Shown piece by piece: positions 48,777 through 59,365 of a stretch of 64,000 nucleotides of DNA (position 1 is its first letter; the number at the start of each line of letters is the position of its first letter). The stretch comes from Acidimicrobiales bacterium (GTDB taxonomy: Bacteria > Actinomycetota > Acidimicrobiia > Acidimicrobiales > Poriferisodalaceae), in the NCBI GenBank assembly GCA_041394185.1, contig JAWKIQ010000003.1, positions 1 through 64,000 on the forward strand, in the 5' to 3' direction. Both the position numbers and the translations under genes were made by a program. The notes beneath the pieces are model-generated. The model ran no database searches, was not told the DNA's origin, and worked only from the letters and a program-made list of their open reading frames with translations.

Positions 48777-49802
48777 TCAGAGCTTCCAGTCGGCGAAGGC
48801 GTCGATCATGGTTCGCGGGTCGGGGCCCAGCGGGTACAGGATCGGCTGGGTGCAGCCGTCGGCGATATAGCCGGCCACCTTCTCGCGGCACTCGTCGGCG
48901 GTGCCAGCAGCACAGATCATCTGCACGATGTCGTCTGGCACGTACTTCGACGCAGCCACGACCTGGTCGTGTGTGGCGGGCCAGGTCAGCACAGACCCGA
49001 CATCGTCCAGCACCTTCTGGGGCACACCGGACGCCTTCATGATGTGGGGCTGCTGGCCCAGATATTGCGTGACCAGCAGGCGGGCACCATCGAGCGCGGC
49101 CTTGCGGTCTTGGGGCGAATCGCTGTCGGCGACCGAGGCCACGATCAGCTGTGGCCGCGCCAGGTCGTCGACCGTGCGCCCAGACCTGGCGGCACCGGTG
49201 GCCAACTGTTCCATGGCCCGCTTGTTGTAGTCGGGCGACACCAGATAGTTCAGCACCACGCCGTCGGCGATCTCGCCCGCCAACTCCATCATCTTGGGCC
49301 CGGTGGCACCTATGTAGATGGGTACGTCCTTGGGCCTGCGCTCCTGGTGCACATAGTCGAGCTCGACACCGTCGAGGTGAACGAACTCGCCCTGATACGT
49401 GACGTGCTCGTCGTTCAACAGGGCCCTGACCGACTCGACCATCTCGCGCATCTGCTTCAGCGGTCGCACCCGGTCGATGCCGACCTTCTTGGCCAGCGGG
49501 TCCCACCATGCGCCGATGCCCAGAATGGCGCGCCCGGGAGCCAGGTCGTCGAGGGTCGAGAATGTGGAGGCCAGCAGGGCCGCGTTGCGCGTCCAGCTGG
49601 CGACCACACCCGATCCGATGTGAATGCGCTCTGTGACCGCAGCGAAGGCAGCCATTGGAACCACGGCCTCGCGCACCAGGCGACTCTCGGCCTGATACAC
49701 GGCATCGAAGCCCTTCGCCTCGGCGTACTTGACGTACTCCATCGCGTCGCGGATGGGGTGGGCGTCCTGGAGGTACATCGCCACTGATTGGGTCTCGGTC
49801 AC
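48777..49802 (-). CDS. LLM-class F420-dependent oxidoreductase, TIGR03842-like
   Basis: 341 residues from GTG 49802, overlapping the upstream stop (GTGA). A luciferase-like TIM barrel: YVKYAEAKGFDAVYQAESRLVREAVVPMAAFAAVTERIHIGSGV (about 24-67), LDDLAPGRAILGIGAWWDPLA and GATGPKMMELAGEIADGVVLNYLVSPDY. It probably uses F420H2 or FMN. Within this operon it may reduce or oxygenate a ring intermediate, but this is only context. It is different from the Rv3520c-type paralogue at 504-1541. Confidence 0.82.
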   Translation of the reverse strand: MTETQSVAMYLQDAHPIRDAMEYVKYAEAKGFDAVYQAESRLVREAVVPMAAFAAVTERIHIGSGVVASWTRNAALLASTFSTLDDLAPGRAILGIGAWWDPLAKKVGIDRVRPLKQMREMVESVRALLNDEHVTYQGEFVHLDGVELDYVHQERRPKDVPIYIGATGPKMMELAGEIADGVVLNYLVSPDYNKRAMEQLATGAARSGRTVDDLARPQLIVASVADSDSPQDRKAALDGARLLVTQYLGQQPHIMKASGVPQKVLDDVGSVLTWPATHDQVVAASKYVPDDIVQMICAAGTADECREKVAGYIADGCTQPILYPLGPDPRTMIDAFADWKL

Positions 49803-50851
49803 ATCGTCTCCATCTTCTGGTGCAAGCGCCGGGCCTGTTCGGCGGCCTTGGCGCGTATCTCGTCCGCATCCACCCGCGTGGGCCGACCTTCGTCGACGAC
49901 CACCTCACCATCGATGGTGACCCTGATCGGGTGCACATTGGTGGTGAAGGCGAGATGCCAGGGGTCGGAGCTGGTGTAGCTCCACACGACCTCGTCGTTC
50001 AGTGCTTCGGGAAACAGGTCGTACGAGTTGGTGAGCCACGACCAAGCGGTTTCGGGCGAGGCGGTGCGGTCTTGCTCGCGATGTCGCACATAGGCGACCC
50101 GAAACTCGTCGAGCATGTCTGCGCCAATTCCGTCGGTGCCCAACACCACACGGTTGGGCCGGTCGTACGGGCGGGCATAACCGACACCGTTGTTCATGTT
50201 GGAACGCGGGTTGTGCGCGATGGTGCCGGGCAGATCACGATCGAGATGCACCGCGTGAACCATCAGCCAGTCGTCGGCCGCCAGAGCTTCCAGGCGGGCC
50301 CCCGCGGCCAGGTCTTCGACGCCTTCGGCGACATGGATGTGCACTCCGACACCCAGGTCTTGGGCCAAGCCTGCCGCGGCCTCGAGCGTCTCGTCCGAAC
50401 AGGTGAAAGCCGCATGCACACCCACACGTCCCCGCCCGCCGGCGCGCAGGAAACGCTCGTTCTCGGCCAGTCCGGAGCGAGCACCCTCGGGCCCGTGCCG
50501 GTCGGTGACGCCGTACGCGCAGTCGACCCGCACCCCGACCTCGGCGCATGCCTCGGCTATCACGTCGAGGCTTCCCTCTATGGCGTTGGGCGACTCGTGA
50601 TGGTCGATAATGCAAGTGGTGCCCGCCAGCAGCGCCTCGAGCGCCCCGAGTTTTGCCGACCATCGAATCGACTCGAGGTCCAGCGCCATGTCGAGACGCC
50701 ACCAGACCAGCTCGAGTATCTCGGCGAATGTCGCGGGTGTGCGCGGTGGGGCGGGCATGCCCCTGGCCAGCGCCGAATAGAGATGATGATGCGCACACAC
50801 GAGCCCCGGTGTCGTGGCCATCGGAATCGCCTGTGCAAAGTCTGTGCTCAC
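49799..50851 (-). CDS. SsnA-like amidohydrolase with short N-terminus
   Basis: 350 residues from GTG 50851, which overlaps the hydroxylase stop (GTGA); GTG 50854 is also in frame. Metal site TPGLVCAHHHLYSALARG lies at residues 14-31, then CIIDHHESPNAIEG, HAAFTCSDETL, HIHVAEG and LGTDGIGAD. The sequence is close to SsnA/chlorohydrolase-type enzymes of purine clusters. These normally have about 60 residues before the HxH; here the N-terminal beta-sandwich strands are missing, and the upstream bases code for the hydroxylase. It may rely on another subunit or be a trimmed but working form. Confidence 0.78.
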   Translation of the reverse strand: MSTDFAQAIPMATTPGLVCAHHHLYSALARGMPAPPRTPATFAEILELVWWRLDMALDLESIRWSAKLGALEALLAGTTCIIDHHESPNAIEGSLDVIAEACAEVGVRVDCAYGVTDRHGPEGARSGLAENERFLRAGGRGRVGVHAAFTCSDETLEAAAGLAQDLGVGVHIHVAEGVEDLAAGARLEALAADDWLMVHAVHLDRDLPGTIAHNPRSNMNNGVGYARPYDRPNRVVLGTDGIGADMLDEFRVAYVRHREQDRTASPETAWSWLTNSYDLFPEALNDEVVWSYTSSDPWHLAFTTNVHPIRVTIDGEVVVDEGRPTRVDADEIRAKAAEQARRLHQKMETM

Positions 50852-53479
50852 CACTGGCCACCTATCGGCTGATGCACGTCGAGGGGCAGCCGGTTGCGCC
50901 ACTGCCCGTCGACCTTGCGGTATGCCTCGGCGACGGCACCGGCGGTTGGCACCAGGCCAATCTCGCCCACCCCCTTGATGCCGAACGGTGAGTTCGGATC
51001 GGGGTCTTCGACCAATATCACCTCGACCTCTGGCATGTCCTTTGGTCTGATGATGCCGAGACTGCGCAAGGTCATGTTGGTGGGGCGTCCCAGCTCGTCG
51101 TTGGGGAACTCCTCGCTGAGGGCATAGCCCAGGCCCATGTGAACAGCGCCCTCGACCTGGCCCTCGCACAACAGCGGGTTGACGATGCGCCCCACGTCGT
51201 GGGCGGCTACGACCCTTTCGATTTGCGCGCTCTGGGGATCTGCGATGACCACCTGCGCCGCGTAGCCGAAGGTCGAATGGATGATGGGGTTCTCGACCGG
51301 ATCGTCGAGTTTGTTGGTCCAGTCGATGCGGTACTCGCCCTCGTAGTCGACCCCCACCCGGCAGCCGTCGGCCAGCGTTGCGGCAGGCGTCGGCGACCGA
51401 ACCCGCGGCCATGACGGTGCCGCGGCTGCCCGTGGTCTGGCCGGCGCCCAGCTCGCGGGTGGTGTCCACGTGAACCTCGATACGCCCGGGGTCGATACCC
51501 AGCTCGGCCACGGCCACCTGCAGAGCAACGGTGTGAACGCCCTGCCCCATCTCGGTCCAGCAGTGCCTGACCTCGACCATGCCGTCGTCGCGGAAGTGAA
51601 CGACCGCCCTGGCGATCTCGAGGAAGCCGTTACCCAGCCCCGAGTTCTTGAGGCCGAGGCCCAGGCCGACTGCCTTGCCCGCTGCCATGGCGGCGTCGTA
51701 TGCCGGCTTGACCGCATCGAGGCACGAGCGGGCGCCCTTGCATCCGTCGTCCATTATCTGCCCTGGGCCCCACACCACTCCGGGTTCGACCACGTTGCGG
51801 CTGCGGATCTCCCAGCCGGTGATTCCAAGTGCGTCGGCCAATCGGTCGAGGGCACCCTCCATGGCGAACTGGGCCTGATTGGCACCAAAGCCGCGGAAGG
51901 CACCACACACCGGGTTGTTCGTACGTACCGCTATGGCCTCGACATCGACGTTGGGCACGGCGTAGGGACCTGTTGCATGGCCCGCAGCACGCTCGAGCAC
52001 CTTCATTCCCACCGAGGCATAGGGCCCCGAGTCGCCGATCATCCGGGCGCGGACGACGGTGAGATTGCCATCGGCATCGCATCCGACGTCGAGGTCGATC
52101 CAGATCGGATGACGTTTGGCGTGAACCAGGAGAGATTCTTCGCGCGAGAAGGTGGTCTTGACCGGATGCCCCAGCAGCCAGGCCGCCAGCGCGGTCTGGC
52201 CCTGGTTGGACATGTCCTCTTTGCCGCCGAACGCGCCGCCGTTGGACACCAGGTGCACCACGATGTGGTCGGGGTCGACACCCAACAGCCGGGCACACGA
52301 GTTGCGGTCGTCCCACACTCCCTGGCCACCCGAGTACACGGTCAGGCGGCCGTCGCCGTCTGGCACCGCAAGTGTCGATTCGGGTTCGAGGAAAGCCTGC
52401 TCGACCCGCTGGGTCTGGAACCTCTCGGACACCACGTGGGCCGACCCTGCGAGCGCAGCTTCGACATCGCCCCGCGAATAGGCGGATCGACTGAGCTGAT
52501 TGCCTTCGAGACCCCAGACGGCGTCCTCGTCGGACGCCAGCGCCACATGCGGATCGGTGAAGGGCTGGTGGATGTCGTAGGTCACCTCGACAAGCTGCGC
52601 GGCGCGGCGAGCGGTGGGCCGGTCGTTGGCGACCACAAACGCCAACACGTCGCCCAGGTAGCTGGTGCGACCACCCACTGGAATGAACGCCGGCCAATCG
52701 AGGTGGATCAGTCCGGTTCTCAGCTCGCCCGGCACGTCGGCGGCGGTGAACACCCGAACCACGCCTGGTACGGCTTCGGCAGCCGACGTGTCGATGGCCA
52801 ACACATCGGCCCTGGCGTGGTCGGCGAGCTTGACCGCTCCGTGCAGCATTCCGGCGACGGCCATGTCATCGACATAGTGCTTGTCACCAAGCGACAGTTG
52901 CCGGCCCTCGTACTTGATGGATCTCGAACCCAAGCCGGTCGCGATCTCGACGTGGTTCTCGGCAATGACCTGCTCGGGTTCCATGCCCTTTGCCAGCGAT
53001 TCCACCGCGTCGAGGATCTTGGTGTAGCCGGTGCAACGACACAGGTGGCCGCCCAGGTGGCGGGCGGCCTTCTCGCGGGTCAAAGCGGTGCCGTCCTTGT
53101 CGACCAGGTACTTGGTTCGCATCATGATGCCCGGCGTACAAAACCCGCACTGAAGCGCACCCGTGGCCGCAAAGGCGCCTGCGTAGCGGTCACGTTCCTG
53201 ACCGTCGAGACCTTCGAGGGTCACAACCGACTTGCCCTCGATCTTGTCGAGGGGTTGCTGGCACGACACGACGGCCTTGCCGTCGATGTGGACCACACAG
53301 CACCCGCACTGCCCCGAAGGCGAGCAGCCGTCCTTGACACTCAATATTCCCAGCTCGTCGCGCAAGGCCGCGAGTAGGTGCTCGTGCTCGCCGACCTGAA
53401 CCGGCCGGCCGTTGAGGGTGAATGGTGTCACTTCCACAGCGTCGACCTCCCTCAACAGTTTGTCAACCGGGTTGGGCAC
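50848..53479 (-). pseudogene. Xanthine-dehydrogenase-family molybdopterin hydroxylase with fused 2Fe-2S domain, frameshifted
   Basis: From GTG 53479, a 2Fe-2S module (C52, C58, C61 and C73; C111, C114, C147 and C149) is fused to a molybdopterin-binding hydroxylase (SNGGAFGGKED, GAFRGFGANQAQFAMEG, EMGQGVHT). This is the XdhD-like order without an FAD domain. After AAGSVADACR (about 51385) the match moves to another frame (TLADGCRVGVDYEGEYRIDWT) and ends at 50848 with GIKGVGEIGLVPTAG, which holds the catalytic Glu. One extra base near 51375-51388 explains it. Intact, it would have about 876 residues and hydroxylate a purine or related heterocycle. Confidence 0.85.
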
Positions 53480-53566
53480 GAAGCGAGACGACCGATCATT
53501 TGTTCACACTGCCGTGACAAAGGAACCAAGCGCACGGCAACGCGAACTCGGATCATGTCGACGATT

Positions 53567-54738
53567 TCACCGCTGGTGACCGGTGAAGAGGACGGCCACG
53601 TCGTCGTTGGGGTCGACGCGAACCCCGCCACTGAGCAGACCTGCGAGGCCCGCCGTGCCGGTGGCGCACACGTCGATACCGGTCAACTCGCGGCCCAACT
53701 GGTGGGCACGCACCACCGTGGGCTCGTCGACCACGACCGCTGTGCCACCTGTCTCGAGCATGGCTCGGGTCAGGGGCAGCCAGTCGTAGGTGACGTCGTC
53801 GAGGATTCCGCTGGCTGCGCTGGTGCCGACGTCTTCCCATGGCCACATGAACCGGCCCGGATCGGCCTGCATCGCAGCCTGCGGATCTTCGACGTCGGCC
53901 AGCAGACGATAGGCGCGTTGCAGCGGGGCGCACGCCACGGTTTGCACCGTCGAGACCCGGGGCATGGCCGCCAACCAGCCCTGTTCGACACCGTCGGCGA
54001 GTCCGGCCGCAAGCGAGGCGCCCAGGGCCCCGCCACCCACCTGAACGCTGACCGCGTTGAGTCGTGCCGGACGGCCTTGAGCTGCAGCCAGTTGTTCGGC
54101 CAACTCCCAGCCGATGGTGCGGCCGCCATCGAGCGTGGCGGGCGCGATGGTGCCCTGAACCGAGAACGCGACGCTGCCCGCGTCGACCGCCTCGAGAAAC
54201 CGGAGATAACAAGGATCTCCGGCCTCGCCTTCGCGCCGCTCACAACGTTCGATGGTGGCGCCCAGATCGTCGAGCATCGACGCCACGACCTCGTCGGCCC
54301 AGACCGGTATGAACACCCGCAGCCGGCGGCCCGCGGCCTTGGCGACCACCGCAGCGCCCAACGCGGCGTTGCCACAGCTGGCGATGGCGAGCTCGGTCGA
54401 TGAATCGCGTCCCAAGCGAGCATCGACCGCGGCGTGCAGAAGCAGCCCGAACAGGTGCCTGGCCTTGTGCGATCCGCCGACGTTGTTCGTCTCGTCTTTG
54501 ACCCACAGCCTCGCCGAGTCGGGCATTGCAACAGCAGCGGCCAAAGCAGGTTGCTGGGCCACCGGGGTGACCACGAAGCCGTGCCCCTCGACACCGCCGA
54601 TGGCCGCGTCGAGCGACTCGACCAACTCGACGAACTCGGCGTCGGTGCCGCCAACGGCCAACCAGCGTTCGTGCGCATGCAGCATCCGCCGATAGCGAAC
54701 GAAGGGGTTGGCCGGCGGCCCGAGACCTTTGTCGGAGT

Positions 54739-54742
<4 letters not shown>
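53567..54742 (-). CDS. Fold-type II PLP enzyme (threonine synthase/diaminopropionate lyase-like)
   Basis: 391 residues from GTG 54742, overlapping the upstream stop. PLP lysine K93 (DETNNVGGSHKARHLFGLLLHAA), IASCGNAALGAAVVAKAAGRRLRVFIP and the phosphate loop QVGGGALGAS place it in the tryptophan-synthase-beta fold. It probably does a beta- or gamma-elimination on an amino acid. E. coli YgeX (diaminopropionate ammonia-lyase), in a similar cluster, is a guide only. It is paired with the next PLP gene upstream. Confidence 0.82.
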
Positions 54743-56262
<1,520 letters not shown>

Positions 56263-56283
56263 GTTGCCCAGCCTACGTCGCTT

Positions 56284-56326
56284 CAACAAAGTGTTGCACC
56301 GCCTACGAGGGCCGGAACATCCGGCC
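56284..56326. promoter_or_regulatory. Inverted repeats in divergent control region
   Basis: CAACA-AAG-TGTTG (56284-56296) and GGCCGGA-ACA-TCCGGCC (56310-56326) are two perfect inverted repeats in the 113-base gap between the leftward PLP operon and the rightward hydantoinase gene. Either could be an operator for shared control. The local HTH protein (46992-47381) is a candidate binder by context only. Confidence 0.45.
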
Positions 56327-56375
56327 GATGCAGCCGCACTTCGAGCGACCGCCGAGCCGGGGATACAGTCGCCAC

Positions 56376-57788
56376 ATGGCAACACTGTTCACCGGAGGAA
56401 CGGTCGTCAATTCGAACGGATCGGGTCTCGCCGATGTGCTGGTCGAGGGCGACAAGATCGCTGCGGTACTGGCGCCTGGCTCTCAGATAGCCGAATCGGC
56501 CGCCCGTGGGGATGTCGAGGTGGTCGACGCGTTGGGCTGCTACGTCATTCCGGGCGGGGTCGACGTTCACGTCCACCTTCAACTCCCTATGACGCCCGAG
56601 GCGACCTCCAGCGACGACTTCGAGACCGGCACCGCCGCCGCGGCATGGGGTGGCACCACCAGCGTCATCGACTTCGTGGGTCAGCTGAAGGGCACCCAGG
56701 TGATGGACGCCATCGAAGAGCGTCACGCCGAGGCGGCTGGCCGCTGCGCGATCGACTATGGCTTTCACCTGTCGATGGGCGACGTTCACGACCAGTCGTT
56801 GAAGGACCTGCGCACGGCCATCGACGAGGGCATCACCAGCGCCAAGCTGTTCATGGCCTACCCGGGCGCCTACTACTCAGACGACGGGCAGATCCTGCGA
56901 GTCATGCAGGTCGCCGCCGAAACGGGCGCCCTGGTGATGATGCACGCCGAGAACGGAATCGCCATCGACGTGTTGCGAGACCAGGCCGCCAGCCTGGGCC
57001 GGACGGGTTCGGTGTGGCACGGACGGACCCGGCCCGCGGTGCTGGAGGGCGAGGCCACCCATCGTGCCATCGCCCTGGCCACCGTGGCGGGGGCACCGCT
57101 GTACATCGTGCATCTGTCGGCCGCAGATGCACTGGCCGAGGTTGTGGCCGCTCGCGATCGGGGTATGAACGTCTTCGCCGAGACCTGCCCCCAATACCTG
57201 TACCTGTCGCTGGAAGAACACCTCGATCGCGACGGTCTCGACGGGCTGCGCCACATCTGCTCTCCCCCGCTGCGCAGCCGGGCCGACCACCACCAGGACA
57301 CCCTTTGGACGGGCTTGTCGACCGACGACCTGTCTGTCGTATCGACCGACCATTGCCCGTTCTGCGACGCAGAGAAGCTGCTGGGCGTCGACGACTTCCG
57401 GGCCGTACCCAACGGCCTCGGCACCATCGAACACCGCATGGATCTGCTGCACCAAGGGGTCGTGCAGGGCCAGATCTCTTTGACCCGATGGGTCGATGTC
57501 TGCTCGACCACACCGTCGAAGATCTTCGGGCTGCAGGGCACCAAGGGCGTCATCGCTGCGGGTGCCGACGCCGACATCGTCGTGTACGACCCACAGGTCA
57601 CCCATCGCCTCGGCGTCGACCAGCACCACATGAACATCGACAACTCGGTTTGGGAGGGCATGGAAGTGACAGGCCAGGCGCGAAGTGTCATGAGCCGAGG
57701 CTCGTGGGTGGTCAGAGACCGCAACTACCTCGGACGGCCCGGTCATGGGCGGTTCCTGAAGCGCTCGACCGGATCGGCGCTGCGCTGA
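56376..57788 (+). CDS. hydA: Dihydropyrimidinase / D-hydantoinase
   Basis: 470 residues from ATG 56376. Binuclear metal ligands are seen in VDVHVHLQ (H65, H67), the carboxylated Lys K157 (SAKLFMAYPG), MMHAENG, YIVHLSAADAL and STDHCPF. The enzyme opens dihydropyrimidine or 5-substituted hydantoin rings to N-carbamoyl amino acids, the substrates of the carbamoylases at 40-42 kb. The allantoinase group is an alternative, but the sequence favours hydantoinase. Its stop overlaps the ligase ATG (TGATG). Confidence 0.88.
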   Translation: MATLFTGGTVVNSNGSGLADVLVEGDKIAAVLAPGSQIAESAARGDVEVVDALGCYVIPGGVDVHVHLQLPMTPEATSSDDFETGTAAAAWGGTTSVIDFVGQLKGTQVMDAIEERHAEAAGRCAIDYGFHLSMGDVHDQSLKDLRTAIDEGITSAKLFMAYPGAYYSDDGQILRVMQVAAETGALVMMHAENGIAIDVLRDQAASLGRTGSVWHGRTRPAVLEGEATHRAIALATVAGAPLYIVHLSAADALAEVVAARDRGMNVFAETCPQYLYLSLEEHLDRDGLDGLRHICSPPLRSRADHHQDTLWTGLSTDDLSVVSTDHCPFCDAEKLLGVDDFRAVPNGLGTIEHRMDLLHQGVVQGQISLTRWVDVCSTTPSKIFGLQGTKGVIAAGADADIVVYDPQVTHRLGVDQHHMNIDNSVWEGMEVTGQARSVMSRGSWVVRDRNYLGRPGHGRFLKRSTGSALR

Positions 57789-59278
57789 TGGACCAGGAAG
57801 GCCACGCCCAAACGGTGGACGATCTGGTCGGGCTGACGTTCCCGGCGGTCATAGGCCTGCTCGGCTCGAGGCGTGCCCAGCAGCCGGCGGTGACGCTGGA
57901 CGACGGGTCGGTGATGACCTTTGGCGAACTAGATCGCTGGTCGACTCACATGGCTCACCACCTGGCCGAACTGGGGGCCCGAGAGGGTTCGTTCGTGACC
58001 ATCGCGTCGCCCAACTCGTTCGAGTACGTGTTGGCGTGCGCTGCGGCTTGGAAGGTCGGGGCCATTCCCCAGCCGGTGTCGTCGCGTCTGCCCGAGGCCG
58101 AGCTGCACGCCATAGTCGAGTTGGCCGACTCGGCCGTGGTCGTGGGCCACGAGTACGCCGGACGACCCTTCGTGGCCCACGGTCAGACCATCGCCGCAAA
58201 CGACACGCCGTTGCCAGATGTGGCAAGCCCGTCGTGGAAGGCACCGACGAGCGGCGGCTCGACGGGTCGACCCAAGCTGATCGTCGCCGGCGACCCCGCG
58301 ATCTACAGCGAAGCGTTGGCGGGGCGGGCCGAACGCATCGGCGCCGCCGCGGGTCAAACGATGGTGATGCCGGGGCCGCTCTATCACAACGGCCCTTTCA
58401 TATGGATGTGGGGAGCTCTGTTGGTGGGCGGCCATGTTGCCCTGCTGCGCCGATTCGACCCGGTCGAGACGTTGGCGGCCATCGAGCGCCACAACGCCAC
58501 GGCCGTATACCTGGTGCCCACGATGATGCAGCGGATCTGGAAGCTGCCGGACGACGTCAAGTTCGCCTACGACCTTTCGTCGATGCGGCGAGCGTTCCAC
58601 CTGGCCGAGCCATGCCCGCCGTGGTTGAAGGAGGTGTGGATCGAATGGATCGGCGCCGACAACCTGTGGGAGCTGTACGGGGGCACCGAGGGACAGGCCG
58701 CCACGTTCATCAGCGGCTCGGAGTGGCTGCAGCACCGCGGATCGGTCGGCCGGCCGACGCCTGGCACCATGAAGATCTGCGACGAAGACGGCAACGACCT
58801 GCCACCCGGCGAGATCGGCGAGGTGTGGATGCGACCGGTGGGCCGTGACACTCCCACCTATCGCTACATCGGCGCCGAGGCCGAAACCCGCGACGGCTGG
58901 GACTGTTTGGGCGATATCGGCTGGATGGACACCGACGGCTACCTGTATCTCGCCGATCGGCGCAGCGACATGATCCTGGTCGGCGGAGCCAACGTGTTCC
59001 CCGCCGAGGTCGAAGCAGCCATCAACCTCCACCCCGGCGTAGCCAGCTCGGCTGTCATAGGTCTGCCAGACGAAGAAAAGGGCAACCGAATTCACGCGAT
59101 CATCCAGCCGGCTCGAGCGGGCACCGTCCCAGACACCGATGAGCTGATGGCACATCTGGCCGAACACCTGGTCACGTACAAACTGCCGCGCACCATCGAA
59201 TACGTCGACGAACCACTCAGAGACGACGCAGGCAAGGTCCGCCGCAGCCAGCTCAGAGCTGCGCGCCTCGGCGCGTAG
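57788..59278 (+). CDS. AMP-forming acyl-CoA ligase, copy 1
   Basis: 496 residues from ATG 57788, coupled to the hydantoinase gene. The adenylation motif is APTSGGSTGRPKLI (about 154-167), and the core has LWELYGGTEGQ, DRRSDMILVGGANVFPAEVEAA and C-terminal DDAGKVRRSQLRAA with the catalytic Lys. Motif A3 reads SGGSTG instead of SGTTG, as in bile-acid-type and related ligases. It activates an unknown carboxylic acid. It is about three-quarters identical to copy 2, and some stretches match at the base level. Confidence 0.86.
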   Translation: MDQEGHAQTVDDLVGLTFPAVIGLLGSRRAQQPAVTLDDGSVMTFGELDRWSTHMAHHLAELGAREGSFVTIASPNSFEYVLACAAAWKVGAIPQPVSSRLPEAELHAIVELADSAVVVGHEYAGRPFVAHGQTIAANDTPLPDVASPSWKAPTSGGSTGRPKLIVAGDPAIYSEALAGRAERIGAAAGQTMVMPGPLYHNGPFIWMWGALLVGGHVALLRRFDPVETLAAIERHNATAVYLVPTMMQRIWKLPDDVKFAYDLSSMRRAFHLAEPCPPWLKEVWIEWIGADNLWELYGGTEGQAATFISGSEWLQHRGSVGRPTPGTMKICDEDGNDLPPGEIGEVWMRPVGRDTPTYRYIGAEAETRDGWDCLGDIGWMDTDGYLYLADRRSDMILVGGANVFPAEVEAAINLHPGVASSAVIGLPDEEKGNRIHAIIQPARAGTVPDTDELMAHLAEHLVTYKLPRTIEYVDEPLRDDAGKVRRSQLRAARLGA

Positions 59279-59324
59279 CCATCGAATACAGCGGAGCGCC
59301 CAAGCGCGTAGCCATCGAATACAG
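59271..59324 (+). repeat. 33-base repeat across the stop of ligase copy 1
   Basis: GCGCGTAGCCATCGAATACAG begins at 59271 and 59304, a 33-base period; the first copy contains the TAG stop. A decayed third unit follows to about 59345. The same unit appears after copy 2, so the repeat was carried with the duplication or arose in both. Confidence 0.82.
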
Positions 59325-59365
59325 AGCGCCTCGGCGGCTAGCGTCTTGGGGTCGAAGGGGGAACC

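Noticed and set aside
49799..53479. One 1226-residue hydroxylase-amidohydrolase fusion
   Set aside because: The continuous frame exists only because of the frameshift near 51380. The middle part (about 51380-50855) is nonsense in that frame, and the true hydroxylase end is in another frame with GVGEIG.
56264..57787. N-terminal extension of acyl-CoA ligase copy 1 into the hydantoinase gene
   Set aside because: The extension is Arg/Gly-rich shadow sequence of hydA. The ATG at 57788 gives the normal ligase length.
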